64,000 bases of DNA. Source: Heterohyrax brucei (lineage: Eukaryota; Chordata; Mammalia; Hyracoidea; Procaviidae). The position numbers were made by a program, and so were the translations under genes. Under the pieces are notes generated by a model that ran no database searches, was not told the DNA's origin, and was given only the letters and a program-made list of their open reading frames with translations. The stretch is from positions 20,282,001-20,346,000 of the forward strand of contig CM053152.1 of assembly GCA_028571685.1 (NCBI GenBank), written 5' to 3'. Position 1 is the first letter of the stretch; every line of letters starts with the position of its first letter. Shown here in pieces: positions 48,351 to 59,426 of this stretch.

Positions 48351-49231
48351 ATGTAAGTGCAGGGCTAATTATAATTTCTTTATTGACCCATTGTAAAATG
48401 GTGGTAGTAATGTCTGAACCTATCTGATTTCAAGGGGGCTAATGACCAGAATCAGCCCAAAGCTGACTCCCATGACCTAGAGGTCAAACAAATATCCACT
48501 CTCCATTTTTTTTTTTTTAACCATGTCTGACACTGACCATCCCACCCATGGCACTCTCCACTTCTTTCCTGGATTCAGTAATTCGTTGTAATGGCCACAT
48601 AGAACTCACAGATCACACTGACAATTAAGTGGTTTATTCAGGAAGCAAAAGGGTACAACTCAAGAGCAGAAGCAGGAACAGGATCAGCAGGCTAAAACTC
48701 AGAGGCAGGAAGCATGTTAGCAGAGACTGGGAGGCTCTTCAGAAAGGAGATCACATCCTTCCTTCTTCAGTACAAGACTACTTTCTCAGTTCCTTTTGGT
48801 TGTGTAAGAAAGTAGGACTGTCATAGTGCCATGCATGCCTCCTCTCAGCTGTGCAGTCCTCCTCTGCTTGGCCCCCTCATTACAAGCCTCCTGCAGGATG
48901 ATGGATTGCTTTTATGTGGACTTTACAGCCATGATCTTGTAACTCCGACCTAAGTGATTGGGAAAAACTGTGTGATAGGGTAATTGTGGGCCTTGAAAAG
49001 GATTTGGTCGGGTTTTGCTATCCCTCTGGGTTTGAAACGAGGCCCTCCAGAAGTAGGAAAGACACAAAACCACCACCACAAGGAAGAACAGTCAGAAGCC
49101 AGTGTATCTTTTCGATCTCTGCATGGAGAAGCTCCTGGAAGCAGGAGATCAAGAGAGAGAATGAATTATAACCCTGAAGATGCTGAGAAGTGGTGATATA
49201 AGAGACTGAGCAGCAGGAGATGACATGGTAA
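48351..49231. other. Unassigned; possible antisense LTR
   Basis: About 48620-48960 has a G+C rise and minus-strand context 'cctgaataaaccacttaatt' (AATAAA), consistent with an LTR in reverse orientation but without defined ends. The frames at 48629-49196 have no domain. No gene called. Confidence 0.35.
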
Positions 49232-49762
49232 TGTCCTGGATAGAATCATTTCCCCCCAAAAATGTGTATATTAATTTGGCTGGGAGTGATTTCCACTATT
49301 GTGTGGTTGTCTTCCATTTTGTGACCGTAAATCCTAATCTCTGCTTCTAGTTAATAGAGCAAGATTGAATTATGTTAGAGAAGATTAGGGTGGGACTGCA
49401 ACAGTCTACTAAAGTCACCTCCCTGATCCAGTGTAAGGGCAGTTTTCCTGGGGTATGGTTTGCACCACCTTTTATCCTACAAGAGTCAAAAGGAAAGGGA
49501 AGTAATCAGAGCAGAATCTAAGTATCTCATACCACGTGAAAGCAGTATGGGGAGCTGAGCCAGTCCTTTGGATCTGAGCTTCCAGTGGTGAGAGTCTCCC
49601 AGATCAGGAGAAGACTGATCCCACAGAGAGAAGGCCTTCACCTGGAGCCAACAGCCTAAATTTAGACTTTTAGCCTAATTTTCTGTGAGAAAATAAATTT
49701 CTCTTTGTTAAATCCATCCGCATGTGGTATATGTGTTGTAGAAGCACTAAATGGCTAAAACA
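49232..49762 (+). mobile_element. MaLR-like LTR, near complete
   Basis: Starts TGTCCTGGATAGAATCATTT, ends GGCTAAAACA, about 530 bp, giving the usual TG...CA ends. Near its 3' end: 'ttctgtgagaaaataaattt', 'ctctttgttaaatccatccg', 'catgtggtatatgtgttgta', matching the copies at 12885-13122 and 60797-61320. AATAAA is present. No flanking 5-bp duplication is obvious and no internal proviral sequence is adjacent, so it is a solo LTR. Confidence 0.65.
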
Positions 49763-50897
49763 GTGTGCTTTCCAGCCCATAGAGAGAAAGTTGAGTGCTT
49801 TTGAGCACAGGCCTAGGACCAGGGAGAGGTATGCCTGTGAGCACAGTTGAGAAGAGGCTGTGATGATGGAAGAACTGTATTCTAAGTGTTCCTGAGCCTG
49901 AATTGTAGTGCTTATTTCCTTTACAATAAACCTCACAATCGTGAATATGGTCTTTGACTTCAGTGTGGCCACTGCAGTGAATTATCAAACTCAGCAGGTA
50001 AGTAGAGAGTGCTATGGAAGGACCATTGGTGCCAGAGTTGGTAAAGCTGGTAGAGAAAGGAGGCATGTCTGACTTCTACTTCATAGGAATCAGCGTTGGG
50101 CTGTTGATCTTGATTCTGCTTCTCCCTTTGTAAAGGTAGAAGAGATCAGACACTGTCCCATGCCACTTTTACACCTCTTCTCAGCCTCTTCTGGACAAGC
50201 CTACTGTTGGTCCCCCGAGGACAGTTAGTTCTGCCATTGACCTTCCTGTTGTCAGCTTCTCTGCCAGCTGACTTGATAGCCAGTGCAGCAGTTTTGTGTA
50301 CAGTTTTGTGCAGCAAGTTTCTGCCATCACAACTGACTTTGATATAAGGCCAAGTGAGTTGTAGAGCTCTTTCTGGGTCTGTTGCTGCTGGCTCTGTTGT
50401 GGAGCTCCTGTCAGACCTCTTGTTGTCTTCAGTTTTGTAGCCCTTGACCGGTGTTACAACTCTTTTAGGAGCTTCCTTGCCTCCTCTCTCTCTCTCCTGT
50501 CGCTGCTGTTTCTGTCTTCTTTCTTCTCTCTGCTTCCTTCTGCCTCTGTGGCATTGGCTGCATAGATAGTCAAACTCCTGGTCAATTTCAAGTCATGGCT
50601 TTCCCACCGAGGACATGAACTGATTTGCATAGTAAGTTATAGTTAACTCATTTGCATAGCATATTGACCAATCGCTGTAAGGAACATAGCAGTCATAGGA
50701 CACACAACAGCCCAGGGACAGACAGAAAGTCAGATTGTTTGCAGCTTGCCCAGGGAATGCAGTCATCCTGGACACAAACAATAAACTCTCTGGTGTAGAA
50801 AACCAGGGCAAAGGTAACTTCTCTGGATTTATGGAAAAATCTCTCAAGCTGTTCTTTCAAAGAACCACGGCAAAAGGCTACATAAAGGAACTCATTT
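49763..50897 (-). other. Unclassified region with paired octamer motifs
   Basis: I cannot name this segment. On the plus strand two octamers ATTTGCAT lie at 50623-50630 and 50650-50657, with a CCAAT box at 50668-50672. A (GA)n run occurs on the minus strand near 50481-50500. Minus-strand reading from an ATG near 50630 (MQISSCPRWESHDLKL...) stays open only about 58 codons before a stop; the next frame then stays open toward 50146. The arrangement could be an old LTR plus leader or a processed sequence, but no family match is visible to me. Confidence 0.35.
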
Positions 50898-51018
50898 CAC
50901 CAACTGGTGTGTAGTAGTTAAGTGCTACAGTTGCTAACCAAAAGGTAAGCAGTTTAAATCCACAAGGCACTCCTTGAGAACTCTATGGGGCAATTTTACT
51001 CTGTCCTAAAAGGTCGCT
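50898..51018 (+). mobile_element. AfroSINE copy 16, 5' part, split by RTE G
   Basis: Forward SINE from 'ccaactggtgtgtagtagtt' through 'gctaaccaaaaggtaagcag' to 'tctgtcctaaaaggtcgct'. It stops in the middle of the body. The missing 3' end continues after RTE G at 54407 ('aaaaggttgttatgagttgg'). Confidence 0.85.
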
Positions 51019-51031
51019 CCCGTTACCTCAA

Positions 51032-51202
51032 GTAAGGAAGATAACAGTGTCAGATAAGGAGGGTAACAGCATCGGTAAGGAGGATAACAGCATCAAGTGA
51101 AGAGGTTGACAGCATCAGGTAATGGGAATAACAACGTTAGGTAAGGAGGATAACAGCATCGGTAAGGAGGATAACAGCCTCACGTAAGGAGGGTAAAGAT
51201 GG
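51032..51202 (+). repeat. Tandem array of about eight 21-22 bp units
   Basis: Units follow the pattern GTAAGGAGGATAACAGCATC with changes: they start near 51032, 51053, 51074, 51096, 51118, 51140, 51161 and 51183. The last unit runs into the RTE 5' end ('gtaaggagggtaaagatgga'). The array lies inside the target-site duplication of RTE G and so belongs to the inserted unit. Confidence 0.85.
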
Positions 51203-51539
51203 AGTGTCTGTCAGTGGGGGCTTGCTTATTATTGTGATGCTAGAAGCTATGCCACTGGTATTTAGGTACCAGCAGGTATTATGCCACTGGTATTTAGGTA
51301 CCCATAGTAGATGGTTTTTAGCTGAGCTTCCAGACTAACGCAGACTAGGAAGAAAGACACGGCAGTCTACTTCGGAAAAAAATTAGCCAGGAAAAACTTC
51401 ATGTATAGTAGCCAAACATTGTCATATATAGTGCTAGAAAATGAACCTGCCAGCTTGGAAGGCACTCAGAAGACTACAGGGGAAGAACTCCTTCCTCAAA
51501 GTAGAGTAGACCTTAATGACATGGATGGAGTAAAGCCTT

Positions 51540-54283
51540 CAGGGTATTCGTTCACTGATGTGGCATGACTCAAAATGAGAAGAAACAGCTGCAAACATCC
51601 ATTAATAATCAACATGGAGTGTATGAAATATGAATCTAGAAAAATTGGAAATTGTCAAAAACGAAGTGGGATGCATGAACATCAGTATCGTAAGCATTCA
51701 TGAGCTGAACTGGACTGGTATTGGCCATTTTGTATCTGACAATCATGTGGTTTACTATGCCAAGGATGAAAACCTTGAAGAGGTATGGTATTGTATTCAT
51801 GATCAAAAAGAACATTTCAAGATCTGTCCTAAACTGCAGTGCTGTCAGTGATAGGATAATATCCATATGCCTACAAGGAAGGCCAGTTTATACACCTATT
51901 ATTCAAATTTACACACTACCCATTGAGGCCAAAGATGAAGAGACTGAAGATTTTTACTAGCTTCCACAGTCTGAAAGTGATGAAACATGAAATCAGGATG
52001 CGTTGATAATTACTGGTGGCTGGAATGCAAAAGTTGGAAACAAAAAGAATTGGTACTCGGAAAGTACAGCTTTGGTGATAGAAGTAGTGCCAGAAATCCC
52101 ATGATAGAATTTTGCAAGACTAACAACTTCTTCATTGCAATTACCTTTTTTTAACCAACAGTAACAGCTACTGTATCCACACATGGACCTCACCAGATGA
52201 AATACCCAGGAACCAAATCAACTGTATCTGTGGAAACAGATGATGGAAAAGCTCCACATCAGCAGTCAGAACAAGACCAGGTGCTGGCTGTGGCACAGAT
52301 CAATTGCTCATATGCAAATTCAAATTGAAACTGAAGAAAATTAGGACAAGTCCACAAGAGCCAAAGTATGACCTTGAGTATATCCCTCCTGAGTTGAAGA
52401 TCATCTCAAGAACAGATTTGATGCATTGACCACTAATGACCTAAGACCAGACAAATTGTGAAATGACATCAAAGACATCGTGAAGAGAGTAAGAGGCCAT
52501 TAAAAGGACTGGAAAAAAGAAAACACTAGTGTTTGTCAGAAGAGACTCTGAAACTTGCTCTTGAATGTCAAGCCGCTAAAGCGAAAATAAGAAACGGTGA
52601 AGTAAAAGACCTAAACAGGCTATTTCAAAGGGCAGCTCAACAAGACAAAGTAAAGTATTATAATGAATGTGCAAAGAGTTGGAAATGGAAAACCAGAAGG
52701 AAAGAACACATTCTGCATTTCTCAAGCTGAAAGAACTGAAGAAAAAATTTAAGCCTCGAGTTGCGATAATGAAGGATTCTGCAGGGAAAATATTAAATGA
52801 CTCAAGGAGCATCAAAAGATGATGGAAGAAATACACAGAGTCATTATACAAGACGAACTGGTCAATGTTCAGCCATTTGAAGAGTTAGCGTGTAGTCAGG
52901 AAGCAATGGCACTGAAGAGACAAGTCAAAGAAGTATTGAAGGCACTGGCAAAAAACAAGGCTCCAGGAATCGATGAAATATCAATTGTGATGTTCAACAA
53001 ACAGATGCAGTACTGGAGGTGCTGAATGATCCTTGCCAAGAAATTTGGAGGACAGCTACCTGGTCAACTGACTGGAAGAGATCCATATTTATGCTCATTC
53101 CAAAGAAAGGTTATCTAATCAAATGTGCAAATTACTAAACAATGTCATTAATATCACATGCAAGTAAAATTTTGCTCAAGATCATTCAAAAGTGACTGCA
53201 ACCATATATTGAGAAGAAACTGCCAGAAATTGAAGCTGGATTCAGAAGAGGACATGGAACCAAGGATATCATTGCTAATGTCACATGAATTTTGGCTTAA
53301 AGCAGAAAATACAAAAGGGATGCCTACCTATGTTTCATTGACTATGCAAAGGCATTCAACTATGTGGATCATCACAAATTATAGCTAACATTGTGTAAAA
53401 TGGGAATTCCAGGACGCTTACTTGTGCTCTTAAGGAATGTGTGTATGGATCAAAAGGAAAGCATGTGAACAGAACAAGGAGACAATGTGTGTTTTAAAGT
53501 CAGGAAAGATGTGCGTCAAGGTTGCATCCTTTCACCATATCTTTTCAATCTGTATGCTGAGCAAATAACCTGAGAAGCTGCATGATACAAAGAACAACAA
53601 GGCATCAGGATTGGAGGATGACTCATTAACAACCTGCGTTACCCAGATGACACTACCTTACGTGCTGGAGTGAAGAAGATTTGAAATACTGATGAAGATC
53701 AAGGACCACAGCCTTCAGTGTGGACTGCACCTGAACATCAAAAAAACAAAAATTCTCACATGTGGACCAGTAAGCATCATCATAAATGGAGAAAGAGTTG
53801 AGGTTGTCAAGGATTTCATTTTACTTGGTTCCACAATCAACACCCATGGAAGCAGCAGTGAAGAAATCAAAAGATGCATTGCATTGGGAAAATCTGCTTC
53901 AAAGGATCTCTTTGAAGTATTTAGAAGTAAAGATGTCACCTTGAAGGCTAAAGTACACCTGACCCCAGCCATGCTATTTTCAGTCATGTCATATGCATGA
54001 GAAAGCTGGGACAATGAACAAAGAAGACAGAAGAAGAATTGATGCCTTTGAATTGTGGTGTTGGAAGAGAATATTTAAATGTGCCAAGGACCACCAAAAG
54101 AATAAACAGATCTGTTCTGGAAGAAGTACAACCAGAATGCTCCTGGGAAGCAAAGACTGTGTCTTGCATATTTTGGACATATTGTCAGGAAGGATTAGAC
54201 CCTGGATAAGGACATCATGCTTGGTAGAACATAGGATCAGAGAAAAAGAGGAAAACCCTCGACAAGATGGATCAACACAGTGA
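51540..54283 (+). pseudogene. RTE endonuclease-reverse transcriptase polyprotein, broken (copy G)
   Basis: Target-primed retrotransposition enzyme, decayed. Endonuclease: LEKLEIVKNEVGCMNISIVS and LNWTGIGHFVSDNHVVYYAK (51630-51851), later NCFIAI-like and SPDEIPRNQINCIC text (52100-52250). Linker: SEETLKLALECQAAKAKI (52533-52730). RT: ALAKNKAPGIDEISIVMF (52819-53025), RQGCILSPYLFNLYAEQI (53515-53575), catalytic box YPDD (53639-53650), keeping both Asp but with Pro for Ala. C-terminal: KKTKILTCGPV and VKDFILLGSTINTHGSSSEE (53692-54000), and DAFELWCWKRI (53993-54283). Several frameshifts and stops. Confidence 0.8.
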
Positions 54284-54406
54284 CTGCAACAATGGGCTTA
54301 AGCATAAAAATGATTCAGAACATAGTGCAAGCCCAGGCAGTGTTTCATTCTGTTGTGCGTAGAGTTGCTATGAGTCAGAACCAACTCAATGGCACCTAAC
54401 AACAAC

Positions 54407-54455
54407 AAAAGGTTGTTATGAGTTGGAATCTAGTCAATGGCAATGGCATTTTGGG
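54407..54455 (+). mobile_element. AfroSINE copy 16, 3' part
   Basis: Remainder of the SINE split by RTE G: 'ggttgttatgagttggaatc', 'tagtcaatggcaatggca'. Joining it to 50898-51018 gives the normal order of the SINE body. Confidence 0.78.
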
Positions 54456-54601
54456 GTTTTGTTTATGTATCTACCCTTGTAACTACACCGCATAATCTTG
54501 ATTATTGCAGCTCTTTTGTAAGGAATTTAGGTGGTTTGAGTTGGTTTTGTTTTTCAGAAGTGTTCTGACTATCCCAGATCATTTGCATTTTCATATATGC
54601 T

Positions 54602-54984
54602 TTTTTAAAGGAGTCCTCATTGCATAGTAGCTAAAGCAGCTAAGTTACCAACTGAAACACTGATGGTTCAAACCTACCGGCTGCTCTAAGAGAGAAAAAG
54701 ATACAGCGATGTGCTGCCATAAAGATTAACCAGTTGCTTTTGAGTCAATTCTGATTCATTGCAACTTTATACATATGGTAGAATGGTTCCACAGGGTTTC
54801 CAACAAAGACCTGGTTGATTCAAGCTGCCGACCTTTTGGCTAACTGCTGAGCTCTTAACTACTCTGCCATCAGGGCACCCTCCATAAAGACTAGAGCATA
54901 GGAAATCCTGTGTGGCTATTCTGCCCTGTCCTTTAGGGTCATTACAAGTCAGAATTGATTGAGTGACACAGCCACAGAATGCAT
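54602..54984 (+). mobile_element. AfroSINE copy 17, long form, split by another SINE
   Basis: Forward SINE: head and middle at 54602-54728 ('gtcctcattgcatagtagct', 'agagaaaaagatacagcgat'), resuming at 54894-54984 ('ggctattctgccctgtcctt', 'attacaagtcagaattgatt'). Interrupted by copy 18. Confidence 0.85.
54729..54881 (-). mobile_element. AfroSINE copy 18, nested in copy 17
   Basis: Reverse SINE inserted into copy 17, flanked by CCATAAAGATTA (54717-54728) and CCATAAAGACTA (54882-54893), a 12-bp target-site duplication with one change. Reads 'accagttgcttttgagtcaa' at its tail side to 'tctgccatcagggcaccc' at its head side. Confidence 0.88.
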
Positions 54985-55485
54985 TTCAAAATCTGTCAGA
55001 GTCTTGGAAAAAAAGCCTTTTGGCATTATAACTAGGATTGTACTGACTCTTCCTTCAATTTGGATGAACTGGCAGTATATAATATTTAGTTTTTAAATTT
55101 GTGAACTTCATGTATTTCTCCATTTATTTATTTATATCTTTAATTTTAGCAATATTTTGTAGTTCTCACTGTTTGGGTTTTGTAACTTTTGATGGGTTGT
55201 GTTTTTCAGGAACTTTGTTTATTCACCTAAAAGTATAAATTTCTCTGTAATCACTGCTTTAGCTACGTTTCACAAATTTTGATATATTGTGTTTCTGTTA
55301 TTATGAAAAAGAAATTTAACTTTCCCTTGAGATTTCTTCTTTGATCCATTAATTATTTAGGAATGTGTTATTTAACTTCTCAGTACTTGGGAATGTTCTA
55401 GGTATCTTTTTATTGCTGTCTTTTGTTCCATTGTCAGAAAACATACTCTTAAAAATTTTTGTTTCACTTTCGTTTTTCCCTTTAC

Positions 55486-56756
55486 AATTTTAGCCATGAA
55501 ATTTGTTTAAAGTTATTTTTTTAGCACAAGACATGATTTATCTTGATGAATGTTCCATATGCTTTTAAAAGAAGGGTTGAATATTCCACAGTTTAGGGGT
55601 AGTGTTAATGATCACGTATAATGTGGTTAAACTCAGATGAACAGAGCAAGAAACAGTGACAGTAATAGAAATGAGCAGTGCTGGGGGAGATAAGGATGCT
55701 TCACAGGAGAGATGACATCAACCTGTACTTTGAGGATTAAGAGTTTATGTAGAATTTGTCAGACAAAAATGCCAAGGTCATGTGTTTAGGCAGAGAACAA
55801 CATGAATGTGGAAGTGACTGAAGTAATGTGCACACTAGGGAGCTATCAATGGAAAAGTTTTCTGGGCTCAGACTTTAAAATGCTGAGAATGACATGTTGA
55901 AATACTTATGATTTGTTTGTAAAGAAAATGCTTATTAAATGATAATGAATAAAGGAGTAACTCTCAGGCAGGAGAAATACACCTTTTTGCCGCTTAGTGA
56001 AAGCTTACCTGAATATCAAAGACAGACTTAGAGCAGTGACTAACCTTTTAGGTCTGATTTGCCAAACAAAGTCATAGAATAATTGCTTTGTCTTCTGGCA
56101 CTTTATACTAACTTAGATCTTTCCATTATCTTTGCATTTTCTTTCTGCTTTTCTTTTCATTGCCATTTAAACATGCTTAAGATTCTCTAGTCTTAAAAAG
56201 AAAAAAGAAACTTCCATCTGCTTTATTTCATCTGTATAAATCTGCTTTCCTCTTCTTCATAGAAATTTCTGAGGGTGTTGTAGACCTACACATGCATACC
56301 CACATTCATAAACACATCTCTATTCACCTACCCAGACCTATTAAAGTTACCAGTGGCCTCCACTTCATAAATCAAGTGGCTGTGTTCTAGGCTTCCTGTT
56401 ATTCTTTATCCACATTCAATATACATTAGTATGCTTTTCTTCTTGAAATATTTTCTGCTTAATTTTTCTGATATCATAGTATTTTGGTCCCATTTCTTTT
56501 CCCTTACCAGTACTGGAAGCAGGCTAGTGAGTTTATGCCAAGCATGCAAGAAGCCAAACTCATATGCTGATTTTGAGAGGAAAAGAGAGTTTATTTCTCA
56601 GGCTGGTAAGCAGAAACAGAGAGATGTCAATCTCAGACTGAGTTCCTCAATCTGTAGCAGCAATTACAATTTATGCATATTATGTGTTCATTTAGAGATG
56701 GGGAAAGGTTGGTGGGCAGAATCAGAAAGTCTTAATTATTAGTAGTTTCTACTGAG
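55486..56756. mobile_element. Mostly unassigned; possible L2 at 55620-55880
   Basis: About 55620-55880 resembles the L2 3' region ('gaacagagcaagaaacagtg', 'tgtactttgaggattaagag', 'atttgtcagacaaaaatgcc'). Elsewhere AT-rich, no gene. The frame 56431-56742 has a hydrophobic start but no support as coding. Confidence 0.4.
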
Positions 56757-58092
56757 AAGACAAAGTAAAGTAAATTTATTATAATGACATGTGCAAAGAG
56801 CTGGAAATAGAAAACCAAAAGGGAAGAACATGCTCTGCATTTCTCAAGCTGAAAGAACTGAAGAAAAAATTCAAGCCTCATGTTGTTGGAGTGAAGGATT
56901 TTACAGGGAAGATATTAAACGACTCAGAAAGCATCAAAAGAATATGGAAGGAATACGGAGAGTCATTATACCAGAAAGGACTAGTTGGTGTTCAGCCATT
57001 TGAAGGGGTAGCATATGATCAGGAACTGATGGTACCGAAGGAAGATGTCAGAGCTGCATTGAAGGCACTGGTGCAAAACAAGGCTTCAGGAATTGATGGA
57101 ATATCAACTGAGGTGTTTCAACAAACAGATGTAGCATTGGAAGTGCTCACTCGTCTGTTGCAAGAAATTTGAGGGACAGCTACCGGCCAACTGACTGGAA
57201 GAGATCTGTATTAATGCCTATTCACAAGAAATGTGATTCAACCAAATGCAGAAATTATCGAACAATATCATTAGTATCACATCCAAGTAAAATTTTGCTC
57301 AAGAGCATGTGAAAGCAACTGCAACAATATATTGACAGGGAACTGCTGAAAATTCAAGCCAGATTCAGAGGAGGACATGGAACCAGAGATATTATTGCTG
57401 ATGTCAGATCAGTCTTGGTTGAAAGCAGAGAATACCAAAAAGATGTTCACCTGTGTTTTATTGACTATACAAAGGCATTCAATTGTGTGGATCGTAACAA
57501 ATTGTGGGTAACATTGTAGAGAATGAGAATTCCAGAACACATAATTGTGCTCCTGAGGAATCTGTATATCTATCAAGAGGCAATCATGCAAACACAACAA
57601 GGGTACGCTGCATGGCTCAAAGTCAGGAAAGGTATACATCAGGGTTTTACTTTTTCAGTCTGTGTGCCAAGCAAATAATCTGAGAAGCTGGACTACGTGA
57701 AGAAGAACAAGGCATCAGGATTGGAGGAGGACTGACTAACAACCTCTGTTGTGCAGATAATACAACCGTGCTTGCCAGAAGTGAAAAGGATTTGAAACAC
57801 TTGCTAATGAAGCTCAAAGACCACAAACTTCAGTATTGATTGCACCTCAGCATCAAGAAAACAAGAATCCTCACAACAGGACCAGTAAACAACATCATGA
57901 TAAATTGAGAAAGGATTGAGATTGTAGGGGATTTCATTTTACTTGTTTCCACAATCAATGCCCATGGAAGCGCTGGTCAAGAAATCAGGTCAAGGAATCA
58001 AAAGACACATTGTATGGGGAAAATCTGCTGTAGAGGACCTCTTTAAAATATTGAAGAGTAAAGATGTCGCCTTGAAGACTAAGGTGCACCAT
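56757..58092 (+). mobile_element. RTE LINE copy H, both ends missing
   Basis: Sense RTE that starts in the linker ('agaagacaaagtaaagtaaa') and stops in the C-terminal block at 'gccttgaagactaaggtgca'. It holds the whole RT region. Loss of the 3' tail is unusual for a 5'-truncated LINE and implies a later deletion at the right side. Confidence 0.82.
56789..57840 (+). pseudogene. RTE reverse transcriptase remnant (copy H)
   Basis: The 127-codon frame 56789-57172 is the longest intact RTE stretch here: MCKELEIENQKGRTCSAFLK, then KELKKKFKPHVVGVKDF and LVQNKASGIDGISTEVF, the linker and the RT start. Downstream, VHLCFIDYTKAFNCVDRNKL lies at about 57444-57510. The catalytic box reads CADN (57750-57761) instead of YADD, with the second active Asp changed to Asn. 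Frameshifts separate the parts. Confidence 0.78.
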
Positions 58093-58935
58093 TCTCTTCT
58101 TAGACTAGCACTTACACTCTCATAACTTAGCCTCAACCCATACCTCTCTTCTGCAGTCTACACAGGTATTTGTGTAACATCTATGATTGTGTTTCTCACA
58201 GGTGTCTGAGCTTATGTCTTGCTCTCCCAAATTCTTTCTCCTTCAGTTTTCCTTACAGTAAATGGTACCATTCTCTCTTCTTGCCCAAGCCAGAAACTTA
58301 AAAATCACTTTGATTCCTTCGTACATATAATACATTACCAAATTGTATCTATTCCAGTTTGTAGAGACTTTTCAGTCCTCCTTTTTCTCTGTCACGCTCT
58401 TTTGTTATTATCATCCTAGCTCCATAAATCAGCATCACTAGGCTGGGTCACTGCAGCAGCTTCCTGGCTAATCATTTTGTATTTGTTCTTGAGGATTTCT
58501 GATTCATTATTCAACAGTGTATCCTTTAAACCACAGTGCCTTTTCAAAAATAAAAAACTGATTGAATTGACACCCTCCTTAAAACATTTCAATGACCTGC
58601 CTTTTTTTTTTTAAGATCGGCTGATAAGACTCTGGGGGGTGACTACATGGCCTTGCCACCCTACCTCCCACCCCTAACCAGCCTCATCCTAATGCTTCTC
58701 TGGTGGTTAGAATGTTTGTTTTCTTTAACTATTACATGTTCAGTCTGACCTCCAGGCTTTAGTACTAAATGAACAGAAATCCTCTCTAGAATGCTGTTTC
58801 AACCGTACCTTTTTCTGGTTAACCCCTACTAGGAGATCACAGTTTAGAATGTATTCTCTTAGTGAGATGTCTCCCCTGATTCCTTAACTGGGTTAGGGCT
58901 CCCTTTTGCGATGTCCCTGTATTCACAAATTCTTA
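58093..58935 (+). mobile_element. L2 LINE, 3' region
   Basis: About 700 bp with L2 3' wording in sense order: 'caagccagaaacttaaaaat', 'ttaccaaattgtatctattc', 'gggtcactgcagcagcttcc', 'acatggccttgccaccctac', 'catgttcagtctgacctcca', 'gagatgtctcccctgattcc'. Old and diverged; 58120-58200 may precede the element. Confidence 0.55.
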
Positions 58936-59426
58936 GTTAAGAACTGTTTGGAGCAGAACAGTTCTAGTGACATAATAAGTGGGTATTTATTACAGAGTAA
59001 ACAGGACAAAGATGAAGACAGCAGCAGACATCAGCAGCAGCCTAGGTTCCCTGAAGTTAGGCGCTTGTCTGCAGGTTAGATTTCATCCATGCATGCCCCA
59101 GTTTGTGTCTTGGGAGAAAAGCAGAAAACAAACAGACAAACAAAAACCACCTAAATTCCTCTCTTCCAGAATTAAATACTAGTCAGACAGCCATAGGAGA
59201 AGGCAGTGAAAGGTAAAAGGTGGGTAACAGAAGTGGGAAGCCCTGTGCTGACAGTGAATGTCACTCACTGCTACTGCTCAGGGTGGGCTATGTTTGCAGG
59301 CACCAGAGAATAGCCCCTCCTTCGTTATGCCAAAATAGCTCAACAGAGTTCTAGATTTTACAGGAGAGGGCAATCATTTCCCCCTGAAGTATATACTTTA
59401 TGTTCATTAGTAGCTGTTATTTCCAT
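58936..59426. other. Unassigned; LTR-like base composition
   Basis: GC-richer than the surroundings, with 'gtgggtatttattacagagt' (AATAAA on the minus strand). Could be an antisense LTR, but no ends are defined and the frame 58979-59182 has no domain. Confidence 0.35.

Larger units (their letters stand above)
51019..54406 (+). mobile_element. RTE LINE copy G, most complete copy
   Basis: About 3.2 kb of RTE body from 'gagtgtctgtcagtggggg' (about 51202) to the tail 'actcaatggcacctaacaac' (about 54400), preceded by a tandem array (51032-51202). The whole unit splits an AfroSINE, with AAAAGGTCGCT (51008-51018) before and AAAAGGTTGTT (54407-54417) after, a likely target-site duplication. Full-length RTEs are about 3.2 kb, so the body is nearly whole. 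Confidence 0.85.
54456..55485 (-). mobile_element. Antisense old L1, ORF2 region
   Basis: Antisense L1 ORF2 wording on both sides of a SINE pair: 'cataatcttgattattgcag', 'atcccagatcatttgcattt' at 54490-54600, and 'ggattgtactgactcttcct', 'gcaatattttgtagttctca', 'ttgatccattaattatttag' at 54990-55450. The two parts are collinear, so the SINEs inserted into this L1. Confidence 0.7.

Noticed and set aside
49144-51202. CRISPR-like regular repeats
   Set aside because: The 21-22 bp units at 51032-51202 are directly adjacent with no spacers, and the sequence is mammalian.
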